A DNA stretch of 50,871 bases from Lachnospiraceae bacterium (GCA_004556655.1 SFGF01000018.1:1-50871); one strand, 5' to 3'. Positions 16,963-26,002 are shown, numbered from the stretch's first letter. The notes: generated by a model from the sequence alone, not told the origin. Made by a program: numbers and translations.

Positions 16963-17838
16963 TCACAGAATTTCCAGAAATTCTTTTGCGGCAATCGTCA
17001 GCGGAAGCTGTGGATTGTGGGTGATGACGAGTTTACGGTTGGGCAGTTCTTCTTCTATATTCAGTATGAACAAATCCCCGTCTTTCGGGATACAGTAATC
17101 TGGTACAAAAGCGATTCCCAGACCGATTCTTGCAAGATCAATCAGAAGATCGTTGCTACCCAATTCAATCTCAGGGACCAGGTCAAGCTGATACTGCTGG
17201 AACAGGTTATGGAGAAATTCACTGGTGGTACTTTTGCGGTCCAGCATCATGATCGGATAGGAAAGAAGATCTTTCAAATGCAGATTTTTGTCTTTTAACT
17301 CACCATAGTATGAGGCGCTTGCGATAAAACAATCCTTAAATGTATGAATTTCCCGTACATGTTCGCCATGGTTCAGCCGGGAATTGGGATAGTTGGTGAC
17401 AATCAGATCCACCTGTCCCATTTCCAGAAGATCTACACATTTGGTGGAGGTCTGATTGGTCACTTTAATGTGCACGTTGGGATGAGTCTTATGAAATCTG
17501 TTCAGGAAGGGCACCAGATAATAACGGCAGATGGTGTCACTGGCACCGATACGGAGCTGTCCGCCTCCCAGATTACTGGCCTCCATAATCTGATTTTCAC
17601 CGCGTTTGATCAGGTTCATAGCCGGTTCAATATGCCGAAGCAGAGTTTCACCTTCAGGAGTGAGCTGAACTCTTTTTGTGCTTCTGATAAAAAGACTAAT
17701 TCCCAGCTTTTTTTCCAGCGTTTTGATGGACTGGCTTACAGCTGACTGGGAAATAAAGAGTTGTTTGGATGCCTCGGAAAAACTAAGAGAAATGGCAACA
17801 TAGTAAAACACCTTATATAATTCGTAGTTAATATCCAT
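16963..17838 (-). CDS. LysR family transcriptional regulator
   Basis: The product is 291 aa, the normal length for the family. The N-terminal winged helix-turn-helix is clear (SFSEASKQLFISQSAVSQSIKTLE in two parts around residues 19-42), followed by the linker helix and a type 2 periplasmic-binding-like effector domain from about 90. AAGGAGG precedes the ATG. It converges on the corrinoid operon, ending 56 bases from its last gene, and diverges from purL. The effector is unknown. A palindrome in the shared intergenic region may be its operator, so autoregulation or control of purL is possible. Confidence 0.92.
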   Translation of the reverse strand: MDINYELYKVFYYVAISLSFSEASKQLFISQSAVSQSIKTLEKKLGISLFIRSTKRVQLTPEGETLLRHIEPAMNLIKRGENQIMEASNLGGGQLRIGASDTICRYYLVPFLNRFHKTHPNVHIKVTNQTSTKCVDLLEMGQVDLIVTNYPNSRLNHGEHVREIHTFKDCFIASASYYGELKDKNLHLKDLLSYPIMMLDRKSTTSEFLHNLFQQYQLDLVPEIELGSNDLLIDLARIGLGIAFVPDYCIPKDGDLFILNIEEELPNRKLVITHNPQLPLTIAAKEFLEIL

Positions 17839-17928
17839 TTAGAAGTCCTCCTTATAATTGTTTATAGTATAGCAGATAAAATAAGATAGGGCTACCCATA
17901 TTTCAAAAAGATCATTTATTAAGAATAC

Positions 17929-17945
17929 CTTATTAAAATAATAAG
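17929..17945. promoter_or_regulatory. Candidate LysR operator
   Basis: CTTATT and AATAAG form a perfect 6-bp inverted repeat with a 5-base spacer, giving the T-N11-A shape typical of LysR sites. It lies between lysR and purL, about 90 bases from the lysR start. The region is very A/T-rich, so chance is possible. Confidence 0.35.
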
Positions 17946-17986
17946 ATATATTAATTTTACTTATAATAAATCCTGTGTTATTTTTA

Positions 17987-17995
17987 TGGTATAAT
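17987..17995 (+). promoter_or_regulatory. Extended -10 promoter of purL
   Basis: TGGTATAAT gives a perfect -10 with the TGn extension. The -35 position (around 17967-17972) is poor, which is common for extended -10 promoters. The transcript would carry a leader of about 90 bases. Confidence 0.6.
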
Positions 17996-18094
17996 GATAG
18001 GATTCATACGGAGAAATCCGTAGGCATCATGGAGTTAAAAACATTTGACTTCAACATTACCTGAAATGATAAATCGAGAAAGGACAGGAAGATT

Positions 18095-21000
18095 ATGAGT
18101 AGTGTAAAACGAGTTTACGTGGAAAAGAAACCTGATTTTGCAGTACAGGCAAAAGAACTGAAGCATGAAATCAGCAGCTACCTTGGTATCAAAACAGTAA
18201 CCGGAGTACATGTTTATATCCGTTACGATGTGGAAAAAATTTCCGATGAGACTTTTGAGAAAGCCTGTGGATGCGTATTTTCTGAACCGCCTGTAGATAT
18301 TTTATATAAAGAAGAAATCCCTGTTGCAGAGGGTGCGAGAGTATTTTCTGTAGAGTACCTGCCGGGTCAGTTTGATCAGAGAGCAGACTCTGCCATACAG
18401 TGTGTACAGTTTTTGAAAGAGGATGAACAGCCGATTATTAAATCAGCTACCACATATGTGATCGAAGGGGATATTACAGAGGAAGAGTTTGAAGCAATCA
18501 AAAATCACTGCATCAACCCGGTAGATTCCCGTGAAACCGGTATGGTAAAACCGGAAACTCTGGTAACCAAATTTGATGATCCGGAAGATGTTAAGATATT
18601 TGACGGATTTAAGGATATGGAAGAAGCTCCGTTAAAAGAACTGTATGATTCTTTAAATCTGGCTATGACATTTAAAGATTTCCTGCATATCCAGAATTAT
18701 TTTAAAAATGAAGAAAAACGTGATCCGTCTATGACAGAGATTCGTGTATTGGATACTTACTGGTCTGATCATTGCCGTCATACCACTTTTTCCACCGAAT
18801 TAAAAAATGTAACATTCAAAGACGGAGATTATAAAGAGCCGATCGTAAAGACCTACGAGCAGTATCTGTCAGACCGTGAGGTTCTCTACAAAGGAAGAGA
18901 TGACAAGTTCATCTGCCTGATGGATCTGGCTCTTCTTGCTATGAAAAAGCTGAAATCCGAAGGAAAACTGCAGGATCAGGAAGAATCCGATGAGATTAAT
19001 GCATGCTCTATTGTTGTACCGGTAGATGTGGACGGTAAAGAAGAAGAGTGGCTGATCAATTTTAAAAATGAAACCCATAATCATCCGACAGAGATTGAGC
19101 CTTTTGGTGGTGCTGCCACCTGTCTGGGCGGAGCGATCCGCGATCCGCTGTCAGGACGTACTTATGTTTATCAGGCTATGCGAGTGACCGGTGCAGCAGA
19201 CCCTACTGTGTCTGTAAAAGATACACTGAAAGGAAAATTGCCGCAGAAGAAACTGGTAAGAAGTGCAGCACATGGTTACAGTTCTTACGGTAATCAGATT
19301 GGACTGGCAACCGGATATGTAAAAGAAGTTTACCATCCGAATTATGTGGCAAAACGTATGGAGATCGGTGCTGTTCTCGGTGCAGCTCCAAGACGTGCGG
19401 TGAAGAGAGAAAATTCAGATCCCGGCGATATTATCATTTTACTGGGCGGCCGTACCGGACGTGACGGTATCGGTGGTGCTACCGGTTCTTCTAAAGTCCA
19501 TACAGAAGCTTCCATCGAAGTGTGCGGTGCAGAAGTTCAGAAAGGAAATGCTCCTACTGAGCGTAAGATTCAGCGTATGTTCCGCAGAGAAGAAGTCAGC
19601 AGACTGATCAAGAAATGTAATGATTTTGGTGCGGGTGGAGTATCCGTAGCAATCGGTGAACTTGCAGCAGGTCTTCAGGTAAATCTGGACAAAGTTCCGA
19701 AAAAATATGCAGGTCTGGACGGTACAGAAATCGCTATTTCTGAATCTCAGGAGCGTATGGCTGTTGTGGTTGACCCGAAAGATGTAGATGAATTCATGAA
19801 ATATGCCAATGAGGAGAATCTGGAGGCTGTTGTGGTAGCAGTAGTTACAGAAGAGCCTCGTCTGGTACTGAAATGGAGAGACAAAGAGATCGTTAATATT
19901 TCCCGTGCGTTTCTGGATACCAACGGTGCTCATCAGGAGACAGAAGTTCTGGTTGATATTCCAAACAGAGAAGGCAACGTTCTGAAGCGTCCGGAGCAGG
20001 CACCGGCAGATACAAAGAAGCAATGGCTGGATGTACTTGCTGATCTGAATACCTGTTCTCAGAAAGGTCTTGTAGAGATGTTTGATGGTTCTATCGGAGC
20101 CGGCAGTGTCTTCATGCCTCATGGTGGAAAATATCAGACTACCGAGACACAGGCTATGGTGGCAAAAGTTCCGGTAATGAATGGGAAAACAAACACCGTA
20201 ACAATGATGAGCTATGGATTTGATCCTTATGTATCCAGCTGGAGCCCGTATCATGGTGCGGTTTATGCAGTAGTAGAGTCGGTGGCGCGTATTGTGGCTA
20301 ACGGCGGTGATTATTCTAAGATCCGTTTCACTTTCCAGGAATATTTCCGCAGAATGACAGAAGATCCGGAACGTTGGAGCCAGCCTTTCGCAGCACTTCT
20401 GGGTGCGTATGCAGCACAGCTGGGATTTGGTCTTCCGTCTATCGGTGGAAAGGACAGTATGTCCGGAACCTTTAATGATATCGATGTTCCGCCGACACTG
20501 GTATCTTTCGCAGTGGATGTCGCAAAGAAACAGGACATTATTACACCGGAGCTGAAAAAAGCAGGAAGTAAGCTGGTATGGATTCGTATTCCGAAAGATG
20601 CATATGATCTTCCGAAATACGAAGAGACCATGGACCTTTACGGAAAACTGCATAATGATATTCTGGCGGGAAAAGTTATTTCCGCATATGCTCTGGACCG
20701 TCATGGTATTGCAGCAGCTGTCAGCAAAATGGCATTTGGTAATAAGATGGGTGTGAAGCTTGAGCACAATCTTGATGAGAGAGATCTGTTTGCTCCTGGA
20801 TTTGGTGATATTGTCTGTGAGGTTCCGGATGGAAAAGTTGGTGAGCTTTCCGTTACTTACACAGTAATCGGTGAAGTAACCGACAGAGCGGCATTTGAAT
20901 ATAAAGACGGTATGATGATTTCCGTGGATGAAGCTATGAACGCATGGACAGGTACTTTGGAAAAAGTCTTTAAAACAAAAGGTACAGACAATATGGCACC

Positions 21001-21856
21001 GGTAGAAAGCCCGCTGTACAAGGCAGAAAGTATCCATATCTGCAAAAACAAAGTGGCACGTCCTACCGTATTTATTCCGGTCTTTCCGGGAACTAACTGC
21101 GAGTATGACAGTGCGAAAGCTTTCAAACGGGCAGGTGCTGATGTTATTACAAGGGTGTTCAAGAATCTGACAGCAGAAGACATCCGTGATTCTGTAAATA
21201 TATTTGAGGATGCAATTAACCAGGCACAGATTATTATGTTCCCTGGTGGATTTTCTGCAGGTGATGAGCCGGATGGTTCCGCAAAATTTTTTGCCACTGC
21301 ATTCCAGAATGCGAAGATCAAAGAAGCAGTAATGAAGCTGCTGAACGAGAGAGATGGTCTTGCCCTGGGTATCTGTAATGGATTCCAGGCACTGATCAAG
21401 CTGGGACTTGTTCCTTATGGTGAAATTGTAGGACAGACAGTAGATTCACCGACTCTGACCTATAACACCATTGGACGTCATATTTCTAAGATGGTATACA
21501 CCAAAGTGGTTACCAATAAATCCCCATGGCTGCAGCAGGCAGATCTGGGTAAAGTATATGTAAACCCGGCATCTCATGGTGAAGGACGTTTCGTAGCTGG
21601 TAAAGAATGGATTGACAAACTGTTTGCAAACGGACAGGTGGCTACCCAGTACTGTGATCTGAACGGAAATGTATCCATGGATGAAGAGTGGAATGTCAAT
21701 GGCTCTTATGCTGCAATCGAAGGTATTACCAGTCCGGATGGCCGTGTACTTGGTAAAATGGCTCACAGTGAGCGTCGTGATGATGCAGTTGCCATGAATA
21801 TTTATGGCGAACAGGATATCAAGATTTTTGAATCCGGTGTTGCTTATTTCAAATAA
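18095..21856 (+). CDS. purL: Phosphoribosylformylglycinamidine synthase, single-chain
   Basis: The product is 1253 aa and carries out the fourth step of purine synthesis: it converts FGAR to FGAM with ATP and glutamine, in the cytoplasm. It is the long single-chain form that includes the glutaminase. Visible motifs include the synthase segment NETHNHPTEIEPFGGAAT near residue 325 and FGLPSIGGKDSMSG near 780. The C-terminal class I glutaminase starts near 985 with PVFPGTNCEYDS; the nucleophile is Cys1094 in LGICNGFQ. Many Gram-positives instead use separate PurL, PurQ and PurS. No other pur gene is adjacent. It is probably transcribed alone from an extended -10 promoter. Confidence 0.96.
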   Translation: MSSVKRVYVEKKPDFAVQAKELKHEISSYLGIKTVTGVHVYIRYDVEKISDETFEKACGCVFSEPPVDILYKEEIPVAEGARVFSVEYLPGQFDQRADSAIQCVQFLKEDEQPIIKSATTYVIEGDITEEEFEAIKNHCINPVDSRETGMVKPETLVTKFDDPEDVKIFDGFKDMEEAPLKELYDSLNLAMTFKDFLHIQNYFKNEEKRDPSMTEIRVLDTYWSDHCRHTTFSTELKNVTFKDGDYKEPIVKTYEQYLSDREVLYKGRDDKFICLMDLALLAMKKLKSEGKLQDQEESDEINACSIVVPVDVDGKEEEWLINFKNETHNHPTEIEPFGGAATCLGGAIRDPLSGRTYVYQAMRVTGAADPTVSVKDTLKGKLPQKKLVRSAAHGYSSYGNQIGLATGYVKEVYHPNYVAKRMEIGAVLGAAPRRAVKRENSDPGDIIILLGGRTGRDGIGGATGSSKVHTEASIEVCGAEVQKGNAPTERKIQRMFRREEVSRLIKKCNDFGAGGVSVAIGELAAGLQVNLDKVPKKYAGLDGTEIAISESQERMAVVVDPKDVDEFMKYANEENLEAVVVAVVTEEPRLVLKWRDKEIVNISRAFLDTNGAHQETEVLVDIPNREGNVLKRPEQAPADTKKQWLDVLADLNTCSQKGLVEMFDGSIGAGSVFMPHGGKYQTTETQAMVAKVPVMNGKTNTVTMMSYGFDPYVSSWSPYHGAVYAVVESVARIVANGGDYSKIRFTFQEYFRRMTEDPERWSQPFAALLGAYAAQLGFGLPSIGGKDSMSGTFNDIDVPPTLVSFAVDVAKKQDIITPELKKAGSKLVWIRIPKDAYDLPKYEETMDLYGKLHNDILAGKVISAYALDRHGIAAAVSKMAFGNKMGVKLEHNLDERDLFAPGFGDIVCEVPDGKVGELSVTYTVIGEVTDRAAFEYKDGMMISVDEAMNAWTGTLEKVFKTKGTDNMAPVESPLYKAESIHICKNKVARPTVFIPVFPGTNCEYDSAKAFKRAGADVITRVFKNLTAEDIRDSVNIFEDAINQAQIIMFPGGFSAGDEPDGSAKFFATAFQNAKIKEAVMKLLNERDGLALGICNGFQALIKLGLVPYGEIVGQTVDSPTLTYNTIGRHISKMVYTKVVTNKSPWLQQADLGKVYVNPASHGEGRFVAGKEWIDKLFANGQVATQYCDLNGNVSMDEEWNVNGSYAAIEGITSPDGRVLGKMAHSERRDDAVAMNIYGEQDIKIFESGVAYFK

Positions 21857-21882
21857 ATAGATACTAAATAACAGTCCTAAAA

Positions 21883-21932
21883 GGAACCGTTGTTTTCCGG
21901 ATGGAATCGTAGATTCGGGAACAGCGGTTCCT
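21883..21932 (+). terminator. Hairpin after purL
   Basis: GGAACCG pairs with CGGTTCC, and TGTT with AACA, around a large imperfect loop. Only CTTATAT follows, so termination strength is uncertain. Confidence 0.5.
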
Positions 21933-22038
21933 TATATGATGAGAATTTTGAGAGTGCAAAGCACGGAGAGATTCGTGGTCTCATCCCATTTATCGGGCAA
22001 CTCACATAATAAAAGAAAACAGAATTTCAGGTGATAGA

Positions 22039-23202
22039 ATGTTGAATGAAGAAGAAAAACAGAGAGTGGAACTGTTTGTTGAAAAGAATAAAGAGCAGAC
22101 TTTGGAATTGGTTAAAAAGCTTGCTTCTATTCCGGCACCTTCTCACCATGAGGAAAGGAAAGCAGCTTTTGTAGAAAAGTGGCTGAGAGAACAGGGAGCA
22201 GAAGGCGTTTTTATTGACGAGGCATGCAATGTTATATTTCCCTATGGCTGTGATGAAGGAAAAGAGATTGTTGTGTTCATGGCTCATACAGATGTGGTAT
22301 TTCCGGATTTGGAACCTTTTACGGTAACGGAAGATGAAGAGAAATTGTATGCACCAGGAATCAAGGATGATAATGCGGATCTGGCTAATCTTTTAATGTG
22401 TGCGAAATTTCTTCTGGAATATAAACCGATTATGTCGGCAGGGATACTGTTTGTGGCTAATTCCTGTGAAGAAGGACTTGGAAATCTGAAAGGCAGTAAA
22501 CTGATATATGAAACTTACAAAGAACAAATAAAAGAGAGCATATCTTTTGATGGCAATCTGGATGCAATTGTGAACAGAGCGGTAGGGTCTCAGCGATATC
22601 GGGTCAGTGTAAAAACTGAGGGAGGACATTCTTACGGTGCATTCGGAAATGATAATGCGATTTATGAATTGGCTTGCGTCATTCAGTCTCTATATGAAGT
22701 TCAGGTGCCGAAGAAAGCGAAAACGACTTATAATATAGGAAAAATCGAGGGAGGAACTTCCATTAATTCGATTGCACAGTCCGCCTCTATGTTGTATGAA
22801 TTTCGTTCGGAGGACAAAGAATGTCTGAAAATGATGGAGAAGACCTTTGAAGAGGTGATCAAAAAGTATCGAGAAAAGGGTCTGGATGTGACAGTAGAAA
22901 TTATGGGAGTTCGGCCTTGTGGAAAAGATGTGGATGAGCAATTGCTGGATGAACTGACAAAGAGGCACTGCGATATCATCGGACAATTTACCGAAAGAAA
23001 TATTACAGTTGGGGCGGGATCTACAGATGCCAATACATTCCTTGCTCATGGTATTCCGGCAAATGTGATTGGAACAGCAATCGGAGGAAAAACTCATACC
23101 CGGGAAGAGTGGATTCGAAAGGATAGTCTGGTCACAGGACAAAAGATTGGACTGGCGAGTGTATTGTGGTATAGGGCTGAAAAGAAAAAGGAAATCCTGT
23201 AA
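22039..23202 (+). CDS. M20 family metallopeptidase (PepT/dipeptidase-like)
   Basis: The product is 387 aa, a cytoplasmic di-zinc peptidase or amidohydrolase. Metal and catalytic motifs are present: MAHTDVV (His83, Asp85), GIKDDNADLAN (Asp110), the SCEEGLGN pair (Glu144, Glu145) and a C-terminal GGKTHTREEW histidine. A dimerisation lid lies at about 185-300. The length is normal. It stands alone between purL and a tRNA operon on the opposite strand. The precise substrate (dipeptide, tripeptide or acylated amino acid) cannot be read from the sequence. Confidence 0.88.
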   Translation: MLNEEEKQRVELFVEKNKEQTLELVKKLASIPAPSHHEERKAAFVEKWLREQGAEGVFIDEACNVIFPYGCDEGKEIVVFMAHTDVVFPDLEPFTVTEDEEKLYAPGIKDDNADLANLLMCAKFLLEYKPIMSAGILFVANSCEEGLGNLKGSKLIYETYKEQIKESISFDGNLDAIVNRAVGSQRYRVSVKTEGGHSYGAFGNDNAIYELACVIQSLYEVQVPKKAKTTYNIGKIEGGTSINSIAQSASMLYEFRSEDKECLKMMEKTFEEVIKKYREKGLDVTVEIMGVRPCGKDVDEQLLDELTKRHCDIIGQFTERNITVGAGSTDANTFLAHGIPANVIGTAIGGKTHTREEWIRKDSLVTGQKIGLASVLWYRAEKKKEIL

Positions 23203-23214
23203 ATCAGGATTTCC
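23190..23214 (-). terminator. Terminator of the Met-Val-Met tRNA operon
   Basis: GGAAATCCTG and CAGGATTTCC make a perfect 10-bp stem with a 5-base loop. Read on the minus strand it is followed by TTTTTCTTTTC, so it ends the tRNA transcript. The stem lies across the last codons and stop of the convergent M20 peptidase gene. Confidence 0.8.
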
Positions 23215-23224
23215 AAATAAAAAA

Positions 23225-23298
23225 TAGCGAGAGGGGGATTCGAACCCTCGACACCACGGGTATGAACCGTGTGCTCTAGCCAACTGAGCTATCTCGCC
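23225..23298 (-). tRNA. tRNA-Met (CAT), copy 1
   Basis: 74 bases. The anticodon loop is TTCATAC on a CACGG/CCGTG stem. The acceptor GGCGAGA pairs with TCTCGCT (closing G-U), discriminator A, and the T-loop is GTTCGAATC. No CCA is encoded. It reads as elongator tRNA-Met and is identical to the copy at 23464-23537. Confidence 0.95.
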
Positions 23299-23332
23299 AT
23301 TTAATAAAATATAAAATTCTTCCGAAGAAGAG

Positions 23333-23405
23333 TGGAACCTACAGGGCTCGAACCTGTGACCCTCTGCTTGTAAGGCAGATGCTCTCCCAGCTGAGCTAAG
23401 ATTCC
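23333..23405 (-). tRNA. tRNA-Val (TAC)
   Basis: 73 bases. The anticodon loop CTTACAA sits on a TCTGC/GCAGA stem. The acceptor GGAATCT pairs with AGGTTCC (one G-U), discriminator A. No CCA is encoded. It lies between the two identical tRNA-Met copies. Confidence 0.95.
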
Positions 23406-23463
23406 ATGGGTCATCGGCTGCATATCACAACCAATATGTATTTATAAAGAAAAATCTTTATAG

Positions 23464-23537
23464 TAGCGAGAGGGGGATTCGAACCCTCGACACCACGGGT
23501 ATGAACCGTGTGCTCTAGCCAACTGAGCTATCTCGCC
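23464..23537 (-). tRNA. tRNA-Met (CAT), copy 2
   Basis: 74 bases, identical to the copy at 23225-23298, and first in the operon on the minus strand. Anticodon CAT. The flanking sequence differs after the mature ends, so the duplication is limited to the tRNA and a few bases. Confidence 0.95.
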
Positions 23538-23570
23538 ATAAACAAGCTGTCACCCGCAACCTGCCTTACC

Positions 23571-23599
23571 ATTATATGAAATGAATAGAAAAATGTCAA
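23571..23599 (-). promoter_or_regulatory. Perfect consensus promoter of the tRNA operon
   Basis: On the minus strand TTGACA (23599-23594) and TATAAT (23576-23571) are separated by 17 bases: a complete sigma-A consensus, about 30 bases upstream of the first tRNA-Met. This fits a strongly expressed stable-RNA operon. Confidence 0.9.
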
Positions 23600-23638
23600 G
23601 AACTTTTTAAAAAAAATATGCAAATCATTTGTTATTCG

Positions 23639-23667
23639 TTGAAAAAAAAAGAAAAGTAGAGTATGAT
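23639..23667 (+). promoter_or_regulatory. Promoter of the glycerol-1-phosphate dehydrogenase gene
   Basis: TTGAAA and TATGAT are separated by 17 bases of mostly A. It points away from the tRNA promoter and ends 48 bases before the chosen start codon. Confidence 0.55.
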
Positions 23668-23715
23668 GCAAGAAAAAGATATCCAGATACATTCTGGAAT
23701 ACAAAGGAGACAATC

Positions 23716-24996
23716 ATGGAGATTGATGTGAAAAAATTCAGTAAACCGTGTAGTTGCGGAAAAATACACCATATACAGGTAAAAGATATCATTCTGGGAA
23801 AAGAAGCGACAGATAGCCTTTTGGAATCATTGAAAACAGGTGATCTTGCCGGTTATCATCATCCGGTTATTATCTGTGACGAGAATACGAAATCGGCTGC
23901 AGTGAAAAAAATGGATGAAATCTGGAAAATATGTGGTGAGATCGTACTGCCGCCGTATCATCTCCATGCAGATAATCGTGGGGTCGATCTTGTTCTTCAG
24001 GCTTTGAAAAAAAGAGAAGAGACAGATTTGATCCTTGCAGTGGGATCTGGTACGATTCACGATCTGAGTCGTTATGTGGCATATGAAAAAGGAATTCCGT
24101 TTGTGTCTGTTCCGACAGCTGCCAGTGTGGATGGATTTGTTTCCACCGTTGCAGCGATGACCTGGAATGGTATGAAAAAGACACTTCCGGCGGCGGCACC
24201 TATTTACGTGTTTGCTGACACAGAAATTTTTTCTCGTGCTCCATACAGACTTACGGCATCAGGGGCGTCAGATCTTCTGGGAAAATATGTGGCACTTGCG
24301 GATTGGAAGATCGCTCATGAAGTGACAGGAGAGTATATCTGTGACAGAGTTTGTGAGATGGAGATGGAAGCGCTCAGAGAGGTATGCCAATGTTTGGATT
24401 ATCTGAGGAAGGGAGATACGGATGCATATGAAAAGCTGATGTATGCGCTTCTACTTTCCGGACTTGCCATGCAGATGATCGGGAATTCAAGACCGGCATC
24501 CTGTGCAGAACATCATGTATCTCATTTATGGGAAATGGAGATTATCAATGATTATGTAGATGCACTGCATGGAGAAAAAGTATCTATTGGTCTTGTGTTA
24601 AATACGGAAATATATGAGAAAATATCTCAAAGTATCAGGGGCGGAAACTGCCGGGTAAAACCGTATGAAGGAATGGAAGATGAATTGATTCGCAGTACAT
24701 TCGGTAAAAAAGGATTGTATGATTCCACAATACTGGAGAATACACCGGATCCCATGTTGGCAGTGGATCCGAAACGGCTGGAACAATGTCTGCCAAAGAT
24801 AGCTGAGATTATAGATGAAATGCCGAAAAAAGAAGAAATTCTGCAAATCCTCGAGCGTGGAGGCTGTGTAAAAACAGTAGAAGAGATTGGACTTACAAAA
24901 GAAATTATACCGCTGACAATGCAGCTTTCTCCATACGTGAGAAACCGTCTCAGTTTGAACAGAATACGAAAAATGTTGATATATACGGAGAACTGA
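23716..24996 (+). CDS. sn-glycerol-1-phosphate dehydrogenase (AraM/EgsA-like)
   Basis: The product is 426 aa and is expected to reduce dihydroxyacetone phosphate to sn-glycerol-1-phosphate with NAD(P)H. The start at 23716 is chosen because AAAGGAGA lies 7 bases upstream and a promoter sits just before; a longer reading from 23629 would begin inside the promoter. The NAD(P) and metal motifs are visible: AVGSGTIHDLSRY, SVPTAASVDGF and, further on, AEHHVSHLWEM for the metal histidines. The N-terminal CSCG-H segment is common in this group. The bacterial role is usually an unusual glycerolipid or wall precursor. No partner synthase is adjacent. Confidence 0.88.
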   Translation: MEIDVKKFSKPCSCGKIHHIQVKDIILGKEATDSLLESLKTGDLAGYHHPVIICDENTKSAAVKKMDEIWKICGEIVLPPYHLHADNRGVDLVLQALKKREETDLILAVGSGTIHDLSRYVAYEKGIPFVSVPTAASVDGFVSTVAAMTWNGMKKTLPAAAPIYVFADTEIFSRAPYRLTASGASDLLGKYVALADWKIAHEVTGEYICDRVCEMEMEALREVCQCLDYLRKGDTDAYEKLMYALLLSGLAMQMIGNSRPASCAEHHVSHLWEMEIINDYVDALHGEKVSIGLVLNTEIYEKISQSIRGGNCRVKPYEGMEDELIRSTFGKKGLYDSTILENTPDPMLAVDPKRLEQCLPKIAEIIDEMPKKEEILQILERGGCVKTVEEIGLTKEIIPLTMQLSPYVRNRLSLNRIRKMLIYTEN

Positions 24997-25091
24997 TGAA
25001 ATATGGATATAAGAGATATGCAGTGTGAAATTATGTCAGAAATGGCAATGATTTATGAATATGGGATAGGAACAGAAAGGGGAATAAAACT

Positions 25092-25574
25092 ATGAGAGTA
25101 GGAATGGGTTATGATGTACACAGATTAACTGAAGGACGGGAACTGATTCTGGGAGGTGTGAAGATTCCATGGGAAATGGGACTTTTAGGACATTCTGATG
25201 CAGATGTGGTGGTGCATGCTATCATGGATGCTATTTTGGGAGCTGCAGCCCTGAGGGATATCGGAAGACATTTCCCGGATACAGATCCGCAATATAAAGG
25301 GATATCCAGTATTCTCCTTCTGAAAAAGGTGGGAGAACTTTTGAAAGAGAAAGGATATTCTATTGTAAATATTGATGCGACGATCATTGCGCAGAAACCC
25401 AAGCTTCTGCCCTATATGGATACGATGATTGAAAATGTGGCAGAAGCGCTGGAATTATCTGCAGATCAGGTTAATATTAAGGCAACAACAGAAGAAGGAC
25501 TGGGATTTACAGGGAGTTTGCAGGGAATATCCAGTCAGGCAATCTGTGTAATCGAAAAAAGAGAAACGCTGTAA
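25092..25574 (+). CDS. ispF: 2-C-methyl-D-erythritol 2,4-cyclodiphosphate synthase
   Basis: The product is 160 aa, the standard length. It forms the cyclic diphosphate in the MEP route to isoprenoids. The zinc ligands are in DVHRL (Asp8, His10) and GHSDADVVVHA; the conserved ATTEEGLGFTG lies near the C-terminus. The ribosome site AAAGGGG precedes the ATG. The neighbouring cysE-cysS block matches the order seen near ispDF in Bacilli, but gltX and ispD are not between or before them here. Confidence 0.97.
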   Translation: MRVGMGYDVHRLTEGRELILGGVKIPWEMGLLGHSDADVVVHAIMDAILGAAALRDIGRHFPDTDPQYKGISSILLLKKVGELLKEKGYSIVNIDATIIAQKPKLLPYMDTMIENVAEALELSADQVNIKATTEEGLGFTGSLQGISSQAICVIEKRETL

Positions 25575-25591
25575 AAGAATCTATGAAAAGG

Positions 25592-25620
25592 TTGACAAAA
25601 CCGGGATTTTTGCATACACT
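25592..25620 (+). promoter_or_regulatory. Promoter of the cysteine T-box operon
   Basis: TTGACA and TACACT are separated by 17 bases, beginning 17 bases after the ispF stop and just before the T-box leader. Confidence 0.75.
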
Positions 25621-25639
25621 AAGTTAAGAAAATGAAAAA

Positions 25640-25864
25640 AGCAGAGAACGGAAAGAGTATCTGTCTTAGTGAACACAGAGAGGGACAGCCAGAGGCTGAA
25701 AGCTGTCTCGGGAACAGGGCAGAGAAGTGCGTCCGGGAGCTGATTCGGTGAAAGACAAAGGTCAGATAGCCGAATTCGTGTCCACACGTTACGTGGGAGA
25801 GGGAAAGATGAACGTGCATCCGGAAAGGATGAAAGATTCATCTTTAAAAAGAGTGGAACCGCGG
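25640..25864 (+). promoter_or_regulatory. T-box leader, cysteine-specific
   Basis: The T-box sequence AGAGTGGAACCGCGG is at 25850-25864. Upstream, the AGTA of the specifier loop (near 25656), the AGAGAGGGACAGCC distal-loop arm and a GAAG-TGC-G segment are present; the TGC at 25728-25730 is the predicted specifier codon for cysteine. Uncharged tRNA-Cys would favour read-through into cysE and cysS, the genes that supply and use cysteine. A second triplet following GAA (TTC near 25774) was considered but lies outside the specifier position. Confidence 0.9.
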
Positions 25865-25903
25865 ATTATTTCGTCTCTTGTGATGAAAAATCTGTGGTTT
25901 TTT
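25858..25903 (+). terminator. T-box terminator
   Basis: ACCGCGGATT pairs with AATCTGTGGT (G-U pairs included) and ends in six T. The T-box bases form its 5' side, so it is exclusive with the antiterminator. Confidence 0.85.
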
Positions 25904-26002
25904 ATATTATTGGATTGCAGGATTGTGGGAGCTGCTTGCAGCGAAACAATCCGTAATCACTTTTGAAATGGTAATTAAATTTCTCAGACAGGAGGAATAA
26001 AC

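Noticed and set aside
19439..21037. A 532-codon open frame on the minus strand inside purL
   Set aside because: It is a mirror of the purL codon pattern; the composition is Cys, His and Ile rich with no domain, and purL is clearly the real gene.
23225..23537. The tRNA-Met repeats as an att site or mobile-element scar
   Set aside because: There is no integrase or transposase nearby, and the repeats are complete tRNAs in a normal operon.
25770..25780. TTC (phenylalanine) as the T-box specifier
   Set aside because: The triplet follows GAA, but it lies after the specifier-loop position; TGC at 25728-25730 fits the position and the cysE-cysS targets.
25727..25966. A 79-codon frame in the cysE leader
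   Set aside because: It overlaps the T-box specifier, T-box sequence and terminator, so it is regulatory RNA.
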